Shown here piece by piece: positions 46,183-55,801 of a DNA stretch of 64,000 nucleotides. Each line of letters starts with the position of its first letter. Within the stretch, counting starts at the first letter, position 1. This stretch comes from Paraburkholderia dilworthii (GTDB lineage Bacteria; Pseudomonadota; Gammaproteobacteria; Burkholderiales; Burkholderiaceae): NCBI RefSeq assembly GCF_000472525.1, contig NZ_AWZT01000010.1, positions 108,818 through 172,817 on the forward strand, read 5' to 3'. A model generated the notes under the pieces. That model ran no database searches, had not been told where the DNA came from, and was given only the letters and a program-made list of their open reading frames with translations. The position numbers and the translations under genes were made by a program.

Positions 46183-46638
46183 ATGACAACGTTCAATATC
46201 AACGGCGAGACACATACCGTAGACGCGCCGCCCGACATGCCTCTGTTGTGGGTCTTGCGCGATCTCGTCGGCTTGACCGGCACCAAGTTCGGCTGCGGTA
46301 TCGCTCAATGCGGCGCGTGCACTGTTCATCTCGACGGCGTCGCAGTGCGCTCGTGCGTCTTGCCGGCGGCGGCAGTCGGCGACAAAAAGATCACGACGAT
46401 CGAAGCGGTCGGCAACACGCCGGCAGGCCAGAAAGTGCAGCAGGCGTGGCGTCAACTGGACGTCGTGCAATGCGGGTACTGCCAGTCGGGCCAGGTGATG
46501 TCGGCGGCCTCGCTGATCGCGAGCAACCCCAATCCTACCGATGCGGACATCGACGCCGCGATGGCAGGCAACATCTGCCGCTGCGGCACCTACAACCGCA
46601 TTCGCGCGGCGATCAGGCACGCAGCGAAAGGAGTCTGA
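46183..46638 (+). CDS. 2Fe-2S subunit of molybdenum hydroxylase (isoquinoline 1-oxidoreductase alpha/aldehyde oxidoreductase type)
   Basis: The 151-aa small subunit carries two [2Fe-2S] clusters that pass electrons from the Mo site. The N-terminal plant-ferredoxin cluster is seen as [16 protein letters not shown] with a fourth Cys near residue 58. The C-terminal helical cluster is [10 protein letters not shown] plus GNICRCGTY. It is the first gene of a three-gene operon, and its stop is 1 bp before the start of the large subunit. The substrate (N-heterocycle or aldehyde) is not fixed by the sequence. Confidence 0.93.
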   Translation: MTTFNINGETHTVDAPPDMPLLWVLRDLVGLTGTKFGCGIAQCGACTVHLDGVAVRSCVLPAAAVGDKKITTIEAVGNTPAGQKVQQAWRQLDVVQCGYCQSGQVMSAASLIASNPNPTDADIDAAMAGNICRCGTYNRIRAAIRHAAKGV

Positions 46639-46639
46639 T

Positions 46640-48892
46640 ATGTCCCAGGGATTGCTCGATGCACAGAACGGCGCGAAGTCCTCGCACGCCCACGCGAATG
46701 AAACGCGCGGCTTGTCGCGCCGCAGCTTTCTGAAACTCGGCGTGACGGTAAGCGCGGCGGCCGGCGGCGGCTTGCTGCTCGGCTTCAGCATGCCGGCCGT
46801 CAGTCAGGACCAGAAGGCCGGCAAATCGGTGATCGGCGGCGATGCTAACGAAGCGCCGCAGAGCGGCGTGTTCGCACCCAATGCGTTTATCCAGATCGAC
46901 ACGGCAGGCAAGGTCACGCTGGTGATTCCCAAGGTCGAGATGGGGCAGGGAGTTTATACGTCGATTCCGATGTTGATCGCCGAAGAACTCGAAGTGTCGC
47001 TCGACACCGTCACGCTCGACCACGCGCCGCCGGACGAGAAGCTTTTCACGGACCCGCTGCTCGGCGGCCAGCTCACGGGCGGATCGACGTCGATCCGCTA
47101 TGCATGGGAGCCGATGCGCAAGGCCGGCGCCACCGCGCGCACGCTGCTCATTAGTGCAGCCGCGCAGCAATGGCAGGTGGACGCCGCGAGCTGTCATGCG
47201 AAAGCCGGCCAGGTCATTCATGCGGCGAGTAATCGCAGCATCGGCTACGGCCAGCTGGTTGATGCCGCGGCCAAACTGCCGGTGCCGCAAAACGTGCCGC
47301 TTAAGGACCCGAAAGACTTCAAGATCATCGGCACCGCGGTCAAGCGCCTCGACTCGCCGGAAAAAGTGGACGGCACCGCGATCTTCGGCCTCGACGTGCG
47401 CCTGCCCGACATGGTCTACGCGGCTATCGCGAACTGCCCTGTGTTCGGCGGCACGCTTGCGAGCGTCGACGATACCAACGCGAAGAAGATTCCCGGCGTG
47501 CGCCAGGTCGTGAAGATCGACAATGCAGTCGCCGTGATCGGCGACCACACGTGGGCGGCCAAACGCGGGCTGCAGGCGCTCGACATCAAGTGGAACGAGG
47601 GCGCCGACGCGAAGCTTTCGATGAAGCAGATCGTCGACGATCTTGCCAACGCGTCGCAACGCAACGGCGCGGTCGCACGCAAGGACGGCGATGTGGTGCA
47701 GGGCTTTTCGAACGCGAAGACGCGTATCGATGCCGTGTATCAGCAGCCGTTTCTCGCACATGCCACGATGGAGCCAATCAACTGTACGGTGCATGTGCGA
47801 CCCGACGGCTGCGAAATCTGGCTCGGCTCGCAGGTGCCCACGCGCGTGCGGGACGCGGCGGCCGCTGCGTCCGGTTTGCCCGCCGACAAGATTGTCGTGC
47901 ACAACCATCTGATCGGCGGCGGCTTCGGGCGGCGGCTCGAATTCGACATGGTCACGCAGGCCGTCAAGATCGGCAAGCAGCTATCGACGCCCGTGAAAGT
48001 GCTGTGGACGCGTGAAGAAGACATTCAGCACGACATGTACCGGCCGTACTACTACGACAAGATTTCCGCGGGTCTCGACGCGAACGGCAAGCCGCTTGCG
48101 TGGCAGCATCGGATTGTCGGTTCGTCGATCATGGCGCGCTTCGCGCCGCCTGCATTCAAGAACGGGCTCGATCCCGACGCGGTGGAAGTCGCGTCCGATC
48201 TGCCGTACGACTTGCCCAACCAGCTCGTCGACTATGTGCGCCAGGAGCCTCACGCGATTCCCACCGCGTTCTGGCGCGGCGTGGGTCCCACGCGCGGCAC
48301 GTTCGTGGTCGAAAGTTTCATCGACGAACTCGCAGCCGAGGCGAAGATCGACCCGGTCAAATACCGGCGCGATCTGCTCGGCAAGACGCCGCGCGCGCTG
48401 AACGTGCTCAATACCGCCGCGCAGGCGGCCAATTGGGGCAGCGCCGTGCCGAAGGGGCAAGGGCGCGGCGTGTCGGTCATGCATGCGTTCGGCAGCTACT
48501 TCGCGATCGTCGTCGATGTCGCGGTGGACCAGGGCGAGGTGGCCGTCAAGCACGTGGTGTGCGCGGTCGACTGCGGGATGGCGGTCAATCCGAACACGAT
48601 CGAAGCGCAGGTGCAAGGCGGCATCATCTTCGGCATCACGGCGGCGCTTTATAGCGAGATCACGATCAAGGACGGCCGCGTCGAGCAGACCAATTTCACG
48701 GACTACCGGATGCTGCGTATCGACGAGACGCCGCCTATCGACGTGCATATCGTGAAGAGCAGCGAGGCGCCGGGCGGCATCGGCGAGCCGGGAACAGCGG
48801 CGCTCGCGCCCGCGCTGACCAACGCGATTTTCGCGGCCACCGGCAAGCGGCTGCGGCATCTGCCGGTCGGCAGCCAGTTGAAAACCGCTTAA
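46640..48892 (+). CDS. Molybdopterin-binding subunit of periplasmic molybdenum hydroxylase (IorB-like)
   Basis: The 750-aa large subunit binds the molybdopterin cofactor and carries out hydroxylation. A twin-arginine signal (LSRRSFLKLGVTVSA) near residues 26-40 shows export by Tat as a folded complex, with the small subunit carried along. Family motifs include VEMGQGVYTSIPMLIAEEL, the cofactor loop HNHLIGGGFGRR, and the C-terminal active-site Glu region GGIGEPGTAALAPALTNA. This layout, with no FAD subunit but a cytochrome partner, is the isoquinoline oxidoreductase/periplasmic aldehyde oxidase type. Confidence 0.93.
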   Translation: MSQGLLDAQNGAKSSHAHANETRGLSRRSFLKLGVTVSAAAGGGLLLGFSMPAVSQDQKAGKSVIGGDANEAPQSGVFAPNAFIQIDTAGKVTLVIPKVEMGQGVYTSIPMLIAEELEVSLDTVTLDHAPPDEKLFTDPLLGGQLTGGSTSIRYAWEPMRKAGATARTLLISAAAQQWQVDAASCHAKAGQVIHAASNRSIGYGQLVDAAAKLPVPQNVPLKDPKDFKIIGTAVKRLDSPEKVDGTAIFGLDVRLPDMVYAAIANCPVFGGTLASVDDTNAKKIPGVRQVVKIDNAVAVIGDHTWAAKRGLQALDIKWNEGADAKLSMKQIVDDLANASQRNGAVARKDGDVVQGFSNAKTRIDAVYQQPFLAHATMEPINCTVHVRPDGCEIWLGSQVPTRVRDAAAAASGLPADKIVVHNHLIGGGFGRRLEFDMVTQAVKIGKQLSTPVKVLWTREEDIQHDMYRPYYYDKISAGLDANGKPLAWQHRIVGSSIMARFAPPAFKNGLDPDAVEVASDLPYDLPNQLVDYVRQEPHAIPTAFWRGVGPTRGTFVVESFIDELAAEAKIDPVKYRRDLLGKTPRALNVLNTAAQAANWGSAVPKGQGRGVSVMHAFGSYFAIVVDVAVDQGEVAVKHVVCAVDCGMAVNPNTIEAQVQGGIIFGITAALYSEITIKDGRVEQTNFTDYRMLRIDETPPIDVHIVKSSEAPGGIGEPGTAALAPALTNAIFAATGKRLRHLPVGSQLKTA

Positions 48893-48904
48893 CGGGAGCC
48901 CGAC

Positions 48905-50209
48905 ATGAAAAGCACACTGAAGGGTTTCGGTGCGGCGCTGTGCATAGCGCTGCCTTTGCTGACCGCGGCCTTGCCATCGGCGGCCGCGGCGGCTGCGGGA
49001 CAGCCGGCTGACCCGGCGCTCGTGCAGCGCGGCGCGTATCTGGCGAAGGCGGGCGATTGCGTCGCGTGTCACACGGCGCCCAAAGGCAAGCCGTTCGCGG
49101 GCGGCCTGCCGATGAACACGCCGATGGGCCAGATCTACACCACCAACATCACGCCCGACCCGCAAACCGGCATCGGCAATTATACGGAACAGGACTTCGC
49201 CCGCGCGATGCGCGAAGGCGTCGCGAAAGACGGCCACAACCTGTATCCGGCGATGCCGTATCCGTCGTATGCAAAGGTCAACGACGACGACATGAAAGCG
49301 CTCTACGCGTTCTTCATGAGCGGCGTTGCGCCCGTGCAGCAGGCCAATCGCGAGTCCGACATCAAATGGCCGATGAACATGCGCTGGCCGTTGAAGCTCT
49401 GGAACATGGTCTTCCTCGAGAAGGGCGTGTACCAGAACAAGCCGGGCAAGGACGTTGCGTGGAATCGCGGCGCCTATCTGATCCAGGGGCTCGGGCACTG
49501 CGGCTCATGTCATACGCCGCGCGGCATTGCGTTCCAGGAGAAGGCGCTCGACGAAACCGGCAGCGCGTTCCTGACGGGTGGCCTGCTCGACAACTGGTAC
49601 GCGACCAATCTCACCGGCGAACATAACGTGGGGCTCGGGCGCTGGAACGATCAGGACGTGCAGGCGTTCCTGAAGACCGGCGCGAATCGCCACGCCTCCG
49701 CATTCGGCTCGATGACGAGCGTGATCAACAACAGCACACAAAGCTTGAACGATGCGGATATCGCGGCCATGACGACGTATCTGAAGTCGCTGCCGCCGGC
49801 GGGCGGCAACGGTGCGCCGCCCTATCAGTTCGATCCGCAAGCGACGAAGGTGTCGCTCAACCGTCCCGCGAACGATGCAGGCGCGCGCGTCTACACCGCG
49901 TATTGCATGCATTGTCACGGCGTTGACGGACGCGGCTTCGCGCCGATGCTCGCGCCGTTGGCCGGCAATCCGAACGTGCTGGAGAAGGACGCGTCGTCGC
50001 TCATCAACGTGACGCTGAACGGCGCCGACGATCTCGTGATCGGCGGCATTCCCGCGCCGTATCCGATGCCGAAGTACGCGCCGGTGCTCAACGACCAGCA
50101 GATCGCCGACGTGCTCACGTTCGTGCGTGCCGGCTGGAACAACGGTGCGCCAGCGGTCACGGCGGCCGATGTGACGAAGCTGCGCAAGTCAACGCAAGCG
50201 GCTCGCTAG
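48905..50209 (+). CDS. Three-heme cytochrome c subunit (alcohol/aldehyde dehydrogenase type)
   Basis: The 434-aa periplasmic protein has a signal peptide ending near ALPSAAAAA and three heme c sites: CVACH at about 49-53, CGSCH at about 199 and CMHCH at about 335. These three domains are typical of the cytochrome subunit that receives electrons from the molybdenum hydroxylase or quinoprotein dehydrogenases and passes them to the respiratory chain. It lies 12 bp after the large-subunit stop and closes the operon before a strong terminator. Confidence 0.95.
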   Translation: MKSTLKGFGAALCIALPLLTAALPSAAAAAAGQPADPALVQRGAYLAKAGDCVACHTAPKGKPFAGGLPMNTPMGQIYTTNITPDPQTGIGNYTEQDFARAMREGVAKDGHNLYPAMPYPSYAKVNDDDMKALYAFFMSGVAPVQQANRESDIKWPMNMRWPLKLWNMVFLEKGVYQNKPGKDVAWNRGAYLIQGLGHCGSCHTPRGIAFQEKALDETGSAFLTGGLLDNWYATNLTGEHNVGLGRWNDQDVQAFLKTGANRHASAFGSMTSVINNSTQSLNDADIAAMTTYLKSLPPAGGNGAPPYQFDPQATKVSLNRPANDAGARVYTAYCMHCHGVDGRGFAPMLAPLAGNPNVLEKDASSLINVTLNGADDLVIGGIPAPYPMPKYAPVLNDQQIADVLTFVRAGWNNGAPAVTAADVTKLRKSTQAAR

Positions 50210-50251
50210 CAGTCGCTCGTAAAGCAGCAGCCCGTAAAGCGCGAGCGCATG

Positions 50252-50289
50252 AAAAAGCGTCAACCGTCTTTCGGCGGTTGACGCTTTTT
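50252..50289. terminator. Bidirectional terminator after the cytochrome gene
   Basis: A 15-bp perfect stem (aaaaagcgtcaaccg/cggttgacgcttttt) with an 8-nt loop is flanked by A and T runs, so it works for the cytochrome gene and the convergent ABC permease operon. Confidence 0.9.
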
Positions 50290-50318
50290 GTCTTCTGCCA
50301 GGCACACGCCGCGCATGT

Positions 50319-50975
50319 CTACCGATGCTGGCCCACCTTCTGCCGCTTTTCCAGCACGCGTGCATACCAGGTCAGCGGAAAGCACATCGCGAAGTAGATC
50401 ATCGCGACCATGCCGTAGATCGGAAACGGGCGGAACGCAGCGTTGGTGATCATCGTGCCGGTCTTCGTCAATTCGGTGAAGCCGATGATCGAGGCGAGCG
50501 CGGTGCTCTTGACCACCTGCACGAGAAAGCCGACCGTCGGCGCCACGGCGATTTTGAGTGCCTGCGGCCAGACGATATAGCGCAACTGCTGGCTGAAGGT
50601 CATGCCGAGACTCGCGCCCGCGGCCCACTGGCCGCGCGGCACCGCTTCGACACAGCCGCGCCAGATGTCGACCAGATACGCGCTCGTGTAAAGCGTGAGC
50701 GTGACGGTTGCGGCGACCCACGGCGACACGTCGACGCCAAGCAGCGGCAAACCGAAGAACGCGAGAAAGAGTTGCATCAGCAGCGGCGTGCCCTGAAACA
50801 CTTCCACGTAGAGCACGACGATGCGGCGCAGCCACGCAATCGGCGACACACGCATCGCGAGCAGAATCAGCCCGACGATGCCGCCGCCGACAAACGCGAT
50901 CAGCGAAAGCAACACTGTCCAGCGCGCGGCGAGCAGCAGATTGCGGGCGATGTCCCACAACGTAAATTCGACCAT
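50319..50975 (-). CDS. Polar amino acid ABC transporter permease
   Basis: The 218-aa His/Glu/Gln/Arg-type (HisM/GlnP) membrane component has about five helices. The EAA loop is near residues 140-160 (GASLGMTFSQQLRYIVWPQA), and the N-terminal AFVGGGIVGLILLAM stretch is typical. The longer open frame upstream is antisense or overlap shadow, so the ATG at 50975 is used. It starts 3 bp from the stop of the second permease gene, so the pair forms one heteromeric channel. Confidence 0.93.
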   Translation of the reverse strand: MVEFTLWDIARNLLLAARWTVLLSLIAFVGGGIVGLILLAMRVSPIAWLRRIVVLYVEVFQGTPLLMQLFLAFFGLPLLGVDVSPWVAATVTLTLYTSAYLVDIWRGCVEAVPRGQWAAGASLGMTFSQQLRYIVWPQALKIAVAPTVGFLVQVVKSTALASIIGFTELTKTGTMITNAAFRPFPIYGMVAMIYFAMCFPLTWYARVLEKRQKVGQHR

Positions 50976-50977
50976 GA

Positions 50978-51724
50978 TCAACGCTCCGCGGGCAGGCTGC
51001 GGGCGCCGCGCCACATCAGGCGGGTGCGCCAGTTGCGAGGCGCGCTGTCTGCGCCGCGCGCGGTGCGGCCCGCGAAGAGGCCGCGTCCGAACCGGTTCAG
51101 GAGTTGCCGCAGCGCGATGGACAGCAGCAGATACGTCGCGGTGATGATCACGTAGCTCTCGAATGAGCGGAAATTGCGCGACTGGATGAAGTTGGCCGCA
51201 TACGTTAGATCGGGAACGGAGATCTGCGACACCACCGCAGAGCCGAGCATCACGATCAGCACCTGGCTCAGGAGCGCGGGAAATACATTGGCGAGCGCCT
51301 GCGGCAGCACGATATAGCGAAACACCTGCCGCCCATGCAGGCCGAGCGCTTGCGCCGCCTGAACCTGACCGCGCGAAATGGAGTCGATGCCCGCGCGGAC
51401 GATTTCGATCGCGTAGGCGCCGAGGTTGACGGTCATTGCCAGAATCGCGGCTTGTATTTCGTCGATATGAATGCCGAGGCTCGGCAAGCCGAAGAACACG
51501 AAGAACAGCTGGTCGATGAACGGCGTGTTGCGGATCACCTCCACATAGCTCGCCACCAACCAGCGCGCCCATTTCGGCCCGGCCACCGCGATGCTCGCGC
51601 CGCCGATGCCGACCACGCCGCCGAGCAGTGTCGAGATGGCCGTCAGCCCCAGGGTGACGGCGACACCGCGCGCGAGCATCCCCGCATAGAGGCCGAAGCC
51701 GCTGAAATCGAACGCATAGGTCAT
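50978..51724 (-). CDS. Polar amino acid ABC transporter permease
   Basis: The 248-aa membrane protein has helices at about 15-45, 85-105, 190-210 and others. The EAA-loop motif GLHGRQVFRYIVLPQALANV matches the HisMQ family, and its N-terminus contains GVAVTLGLTAISTLLGG. It pairs with the downstream permease. The gene order (binding protein, permease, permease) lacks an ATPase gene. Confidence 0.93.
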   Translation of the reverse strand: MTYAFDFSGFGLYAGMLARGVAVTLGLTAISTLLGGVVGIGGASIAVAGPKWARWLVASYVEVIRNTPFIDQLFFVFFGLPSLGIHIDEIQAAILAMTVNLGAYAIEIVRAGIDSISRGQVQAAQALGLHGRQVFRYIVLPQALANVFPALLSQVLIVMLGSAVVSQISVPDLTYAANFIQSRNFRSFESYVIITATYLLLSIALRQLLNRFGRGLFAGRTARGADSAPRNWRTRLMWRGARSLPAER

Positions 51725-51766
51725 GGCGTGGCGCTCATCGTGAGGTCAAACTCCGGTGCAGGAAAT

Positions 51767-52591
51767 TCAGAGGTCGGCCGGCAACGGCGTGCGCAGCCAT
51801 TTCTGCGAGATCGCGTTCATGGTGCCGTCCTTGCGGGCCTTGGCTATGGTTTCGTCGACTTTCTGCTTCAGACGCGGCTCGTTCTTGTTCAAACCGACGT
51901 GATCCGGCGAGCTGAAGAGCGAAAACTTCTGCTCCGGATCGTTCGCGGGATGACGCGCGAGAATCGTTGCGCCGACGTCATTGCCGACGACCATCAACTG
52001 TACCTGACCAGAAAGAAACGCCGAAATTGCTCCGTTGGGATCGTCGAAACGTTTGATGTTCGCGGAAGGCGGCGCGATTTTCGTCACGCTCAGGTCTTCC
52101 AGCGTGCCGCGCGCAACCGAAATGGACTTGCCGGCGAGATCGGCTGCGTTTTTCACGGGCAGTGCTTTCGGGCCGAACACCGCGAGGTAGTACGGCGCGT
52201 AAGGCTGCGAGAAGTCGATCACCTTTTCGCGCTCGGGCGTCTGGCCGACCGACAGCAGCATGTCGGCCTTGCGGTCCGCGAGATAGGCCATGCGGTTGTC
52301 GCCCGTCACCTGCACGAGTTCGACCTTTGCGTTGAGCGCGCGGCCGATCAGATTGGCGACGTCGATGTCATAACCCATCGGCTTCATGTCCGGGCCGATC
52401 GAGCCGAACGGCGGATAGTCCATGAACACGCCAATGCGCACGGTGCCCGACTTCGCAATGTTATCGAGTGCATCGGCATGAGCGGCCGGCGAAAAGGCGC
52501 TGAGCGCGGCGGCGCCGGTGAAGGCGAAGGCCGCGGCAAGCGTGGCGAACGCGCGGCGAGCGTTCGATTGAACGGGCTTGTGCTGGTTCAT
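51767..52591 (-). CDS. Periplasmic amino acid-binding protein of ABC importer
   Basis: The 274-aa product has a signal peptide (ATLAAAFAFTGAAALSAFSP, cut near AHA) and a type-III/SBP_bac_3 fold. Its hallmarks are GTVRIGVFMDYPPFGSIGPD, MGYDIDVANLIGRALN and LVQVTGDNRMAYLADRKADM. Ligand is probably a polar amino acid or related compound. The ATG at 52591 is chosen. Farther upstream the frame has no signal-like sequence. It diverges from the LysR gene. Confidence 0.93.
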   Translation of the reverse strand: MNQHKPVQSNARRAFATLAAAFAFTGAAALSAFSPAAHADALDNIAKSGTVRIGVFMDYPPFGSIGPDMKPMGYDIDVANLIGRALNAKVELVQVTGDNRMAYLADRKADMLLSVGQTPEREKVIDFSQPYAPYYLAVFGPKALPVKNAADLAGKSISVARGTLEDLSVTKIAPPSANIKRFDDPNGAISAFLSGQVQLMVVGNDVGATILARHPANDPEQKFSLFSSPDHVGLNKNEPRLKQKVDETIAKARKDGTMNAISQKWLRTPLPADL

Positions 52592-52887
52592 GGTCTGTCC
52601 TCTGTCGAAAATGTCGAAATGTCGGTATTGGAATGAAATGGACTCTAGGTTTGCCAAAATCCCTCAACAAACGAAATATGCGCATGGAGGGCATGACGTA
52701 AGCTCATGGGCGACCGTGAGCACGACGCGTCGAGCCGGCCGCATGCGAACGGATCTTGCCGCACCGCTATTGCTTCGTGCGGCTTCGTTTGTCTATGCTG
52801 GATCGCGTATCCTGTTGGCTCTGAAGGGGTGTTGCCAACGATCGCGATTGTGCCGCCCCAATGATTTTTTCTGATCCGGACACTTCC

Positions 52888-53781
52888 ATGCGACGTCTTC
52901 CGCCGCTAAACGCACTGCAGATTTTCGAAACCGTCGCGCGCCATCGTAGCTTCACACGCGCGGCCGATCATTTGTGCGTCACGCAAGGAGCGGTGAGCCG
53001 CCAGATCATCGCGCTCGAGGACTACTACAAATTCCCGCTCTTCAAGCGTCATGCGAAGGGGCTGACGCTCACCGCCGAAGGCGAGTTGCTGCTGCCCGCG
53101 GTCAAGGAAAGCTTCGCGCGCATCGAGGAGATTTCGCTGCGCCTCACGCGGCAGCGCACCGATCTCGCACTGAAGGTGCCCACCTGCGTGATGCGCTGGA
53201 TGCTGCCGAAGATCATGCGCTTCCAGACCGAGTATCCCGATCTGCATGTACAGATCACGACGACATGGCAGCACGACGTCGATTTTCAGCGTGAGCCGTT
53301 CGATGCCGCGATCATTTACGGATCGTCGCCCGGCGCGGACGTGCAGTCGGTGCCGCTGTTCGAGGAGCGCCTGACTCCGGTGTGCGCGCCCGATCTGCTC
53401 AAGGACAAGCCGCTCGCTGCGGTCGCGGATCTCGCGCGCCACACGCTGCTGCATCCCACGCGCGATCATCGCGACTGGAAGATGTGGCTGGCCAAGGCCG
53501 CTGAAGGAGATACCGCCAACGCGCGTTCGATCGACGCCGAACACGGCCCGAGCTTCGACACGCTGGACATGGCGACCAACGCCGCGTTGCAGGGCTTCGG
53601 CGTAGCCATCAGCGACCTTGCATTGATCGACGAAGACGTGGCCGCGCGGCGTCTTGTGCGGCCCTTCGATACGGTGCTCAAAACCGGCTGGCGCTACTAC
53701 TTCGTCTATCCGGACTCGGTCGCGCATCAGCAGAAGCTGAATCTGTTCCGCGACTGGATCGCGGCGCATTGGGAAGAATAG
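52888..53781 (+). CDS. LysR-family regulator, GcvA-like
   Basis: The 297-aa product starts RRLPPLNALQIFETVARH, the GcvA-subfamily opening, with the helix-turn-helix in TRAADHLCVTQGAVSRQI. The effector domain follows from about residue 92. GcvA-type regulators commonly control the divergent amino-acid ABC operon. The family start favours the ATG at 52888, although 52861 is also in frame. Neither has a strong ribosome site. Confidence 0.9.
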   Translation: MRRLPPLNALQIFETVARHRSFTRAADHLCVTQGAVSRQIIALEDYYKFPLFKRHAKGLTLTAEGELLLPAVKESFARIEEISLRLTRQRTDLALKVPTCVMRWMLPKIMRFQTEYPDLHVQITTTWQHDVDFQREPFDAAIIYGSSPGADVQSVPLFEERLTPVCAPDLLKDKPLAAVADLARHTLLHPTRDHRDWKMWLAKAAEGDTANARSIDAEHGPSFDTLDMATNAALQGFGVAISDLALIDEDVAARRLVRPFDTVLKTGWRYYFVYPDSVAHQQKLNLFRDWIAAHWEE

Positions 53782-53826
53782 GCGCCGAATCGCCGCAGCC
53801 CGAAAACCAGATCAGAAAGCGTAGTT

Positions 53827-54909
53827 TCAGGGCGCGAACGACAGGAACAGATACGCGGCGAACAGCGACAGGTGCACGGCGCCTTGAAGAATCGTCGTGC
53901 GCCCGGTGCTCAGGGTCAGTGTGCCGACGATCAGCGTGAGCACGAGCAGCACGGTCTCCTTGCCGTCGATGCCGAGCACGAGCGGTTGCCCCGTCGACAG
54001 AAACACGCCGGCCACGGTCGGAATCGTCAAGCCGATACTGGCGAGCGCCGAGCCGAGCGCGAGATTCAGGCTGTTCTGCAAACGATCGGCGCGCGCCGCG
54101 CGTACCGCGGCAAGGCCTTCGGGCAGCAGCACCAGCGCGGCGATCACGATGCCGACCACTGCCGGCGGCGCGCCCGCGTTCTGAACGGCCGTCTCGACGA
54201 CCGGAGACAGGACTTTCGCGAGCAGCACCACCCCGACGAGGCACACCAGCAGCAAGCCGCCGCTCGCCAGCGCGAGTCCGGCGCTCGGGGGCGCCGCGTG
54301 CACGTTTTCGTCGGGTACGCCGGCAAGAAAGTAATCGCGATGCCGGACCGTCTGCACGAACACAAAGACGCCGTATAGCACCAGTGACGACGCGCCGGCA
54401 AACGCAAGTTGCGACGGCGACAGCATGGGGCCCGCACTCGTCGTCGTGTAGTTCGGCATGACGAGCGTCAGCACAGACAACGACGCCAGCACTGCGAGCG
54501 CCGCAGCCGCACCGCGGCTCTGAAAATCCTGCTCGCGATGGCGGATGCCGCCCACCAGCAGGCACAATCCGACGATCCCATTGCAGACGATCATGACGGC
54601 GGCGAACACGGTATCGCGCGCGAGGCCGGCTTTCTCGGGGCCGGAGGTCAGCATGACGGAGACGATGAGCGCGACCTCGATCACCGTTACCGCCACGGCA
54701 AGCACTAGCGTGCCGAACGGCTCGCCGACGCGATGCGCGACTACTTCCGCATGATGCACGGCCGCGAACACCGCGGCGCACAGGCCGGTGCCCACCAGCA
54801 CGAGCAGCAACCGGTTGCCCGGCAACGCGTAGGCGGCGCCCAGCACGATCCACGCAATGAACGGCACGGCCAGAGTCCAGCGGGGGGAGACGGTCGTGGA
54901 CGTGGTCAT
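53827..54909 (-). CDS. chaA: Calcium/proton (sodium/proton) antiporter ChaA
   Basis: The 360-aa integral membrane protein of the CaCA superfamily has 10-11 helices. It has the paired alpha-repeats: AVAVTVIEVALIVSVMLTSG with the conserved Glu, and VVGIVIAALVLLPEGLAAVR with the second Glu. It is predicted to export Ca2+ or Na+/K+ for protons in alkaline or saline conditions. It converges on the LysR gene with 45 bp between stops. Confidence 0.92.
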   Translation of the reverse strand: MTTSTTVSPRWTLAVPFIAWIVLGAAYALPGNRLLLVLVGTGLCAAVFAAVHHAEVVAHRVGEPFGTLVLAVAVTVIEVALIVSVMLTSGPEKAGLARDTVFAAVMIVCNGIVGLCLLVGGIRHREQDFQSRGAAAALAVLASLSVLTLVMPNYTTTSAGPMLSPSQLAFAGASSLVLYGVFVFVQTVRHRDYFLAGVPDENVHAAPPSAGLALASGGLLLVCLVGVVLLAKVLSPVVETAVQNAGAPPAVVGIVIAALVLLPEGLAAVRAARADRLQNSLNLALGSALASIGLTIPTVAGVFLSTGQPLVLGIDGKETVLLVLTLIVGTLTLSTGRTTILQGAVHLSLFAAYLFLSFAP

Positions 54910-54997
54910 CGGGCTTCCTTTTTCTGATGCGTGTTTTTGAGGGCGAAGGCACCCGCCAGTGGCGATGCCGGCGCCCCCACAGCGCCGACTTCGTTGC

Positions 54998-55366
54998 TTA
55001 CTGCCCGACCGGACGAACGGTTAATGCGTTCTTCACCGACGTCACGCCGGCTACGCCCTGCGCCGCTTGCGTCGCGACATCTACTTGCGACTGGTCGGGC
55101 ACCGTGCCGGCCAACGTGACAGCACCGCCGCGTGCGCGCACGTTGATGTTCGCGACGCTCAGCCCCTTCGTCTTGGCAAGCGCGCTGCGGACCTTGCGTC
55201 CGAGCGCACGGTTGGCTGCCTTGGCCTGCTTGCCGGTTGCTGCCGACGATGCCGCCATTCCCGGCGCCGCCGCCGCTGCCGCGTCGCTGCTTTGCGCGGA
55301 TGCGTTGAGCGATGCCAGTACGATCAGCGCGCCGCCGACCATCTTCAATGCCGTGGATGCTTTCAT
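54998..55366 (-). CDS. BON-domain periplasmic protein
   Basis: The 122-aa product has a signal peptide (MKASTALKMVGGALIVLASL, ending ASA) and one BON domain at about 55-120. That domain contains KTKGLSVANINVRARGGAVT and a LAGTVPDQSQVD segment followed by GVAGVTSVKNALTV. BON proteins bind envelope components such as phospholipid or peptidoglycan and often respond to osmotic stress (OsmY type). AAGGAG precedes the ATG at 55366 by 9 bp. The longer upstream frame is not signal-like. Confidence 0.85.
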   Translation of the reverse strand: MKASTALKMVGGALIVLASLNASAQSSDAAAAAAPGMAASSAATGKQAKAANRALGRKVRSALAKTKGLSVANINVRARGGAVTLAGTVPDQSQVDVATQAAQGVAGVTSVKNALTVRPVGQ

Positions 55367-55801
55367 GCGAGTTTCTCCTTGTCGTGAATACGCTCGTCCC
55401 CTGGCGGAGACCATGTGCTTGCACTACGGGTACAGCGGAATCGAATCGGAAGGACGTTGCTGCGGGTCTTGCTGCTGCGGGTCTTGCGAATGCTTGAGTC
55501 TGGCATGCTGATCGAGCCTGCTTCAGCGGGCCGAAGCCCGCGTGAGCCGGCAAAGGCTTGCCGCAGGCTGGAAGCACACGATACTCCAATTGGTTCCAGG
55601 GTGAAGGCGGTGCTGCCAGAAAATGAGGCTTCGCTACAACGGTTGAGCCGACGAACCTGCAAAGCTTCGCTGGTTTCGCTGGAATGTCCGGGCGGTTTCG
55701 GGTAGTGGGCGGCGCTCGCGCCTACAGAAAACCAGCAAACTAATGCACGCACGGCGCATAAACCAACGCACAAACGAACGCACCTACAAGAGGCACAACG
55801 C
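55367..55801. other. Intergenic region with a short direct duplication
   Basis: No gene is seen in these 435 bp. A 15-bp unit (GCTGCGGGTCTTGCT then GCTGCGGGTCTTGCG) is duplicated in tandem at 55459-55488. A loosely repeated cgcac-rich stretch lies just before the glycosylase gene. The promoters for the two divergent flanking genes are probably here. Confidence 0.45.

Noticed and set aside
47981..49498. 505-aa open frame antisense to the Mo subunit and cytochrome genes
   Set aside because: It is a shadow of two well-identified genes, with no domain of its own.
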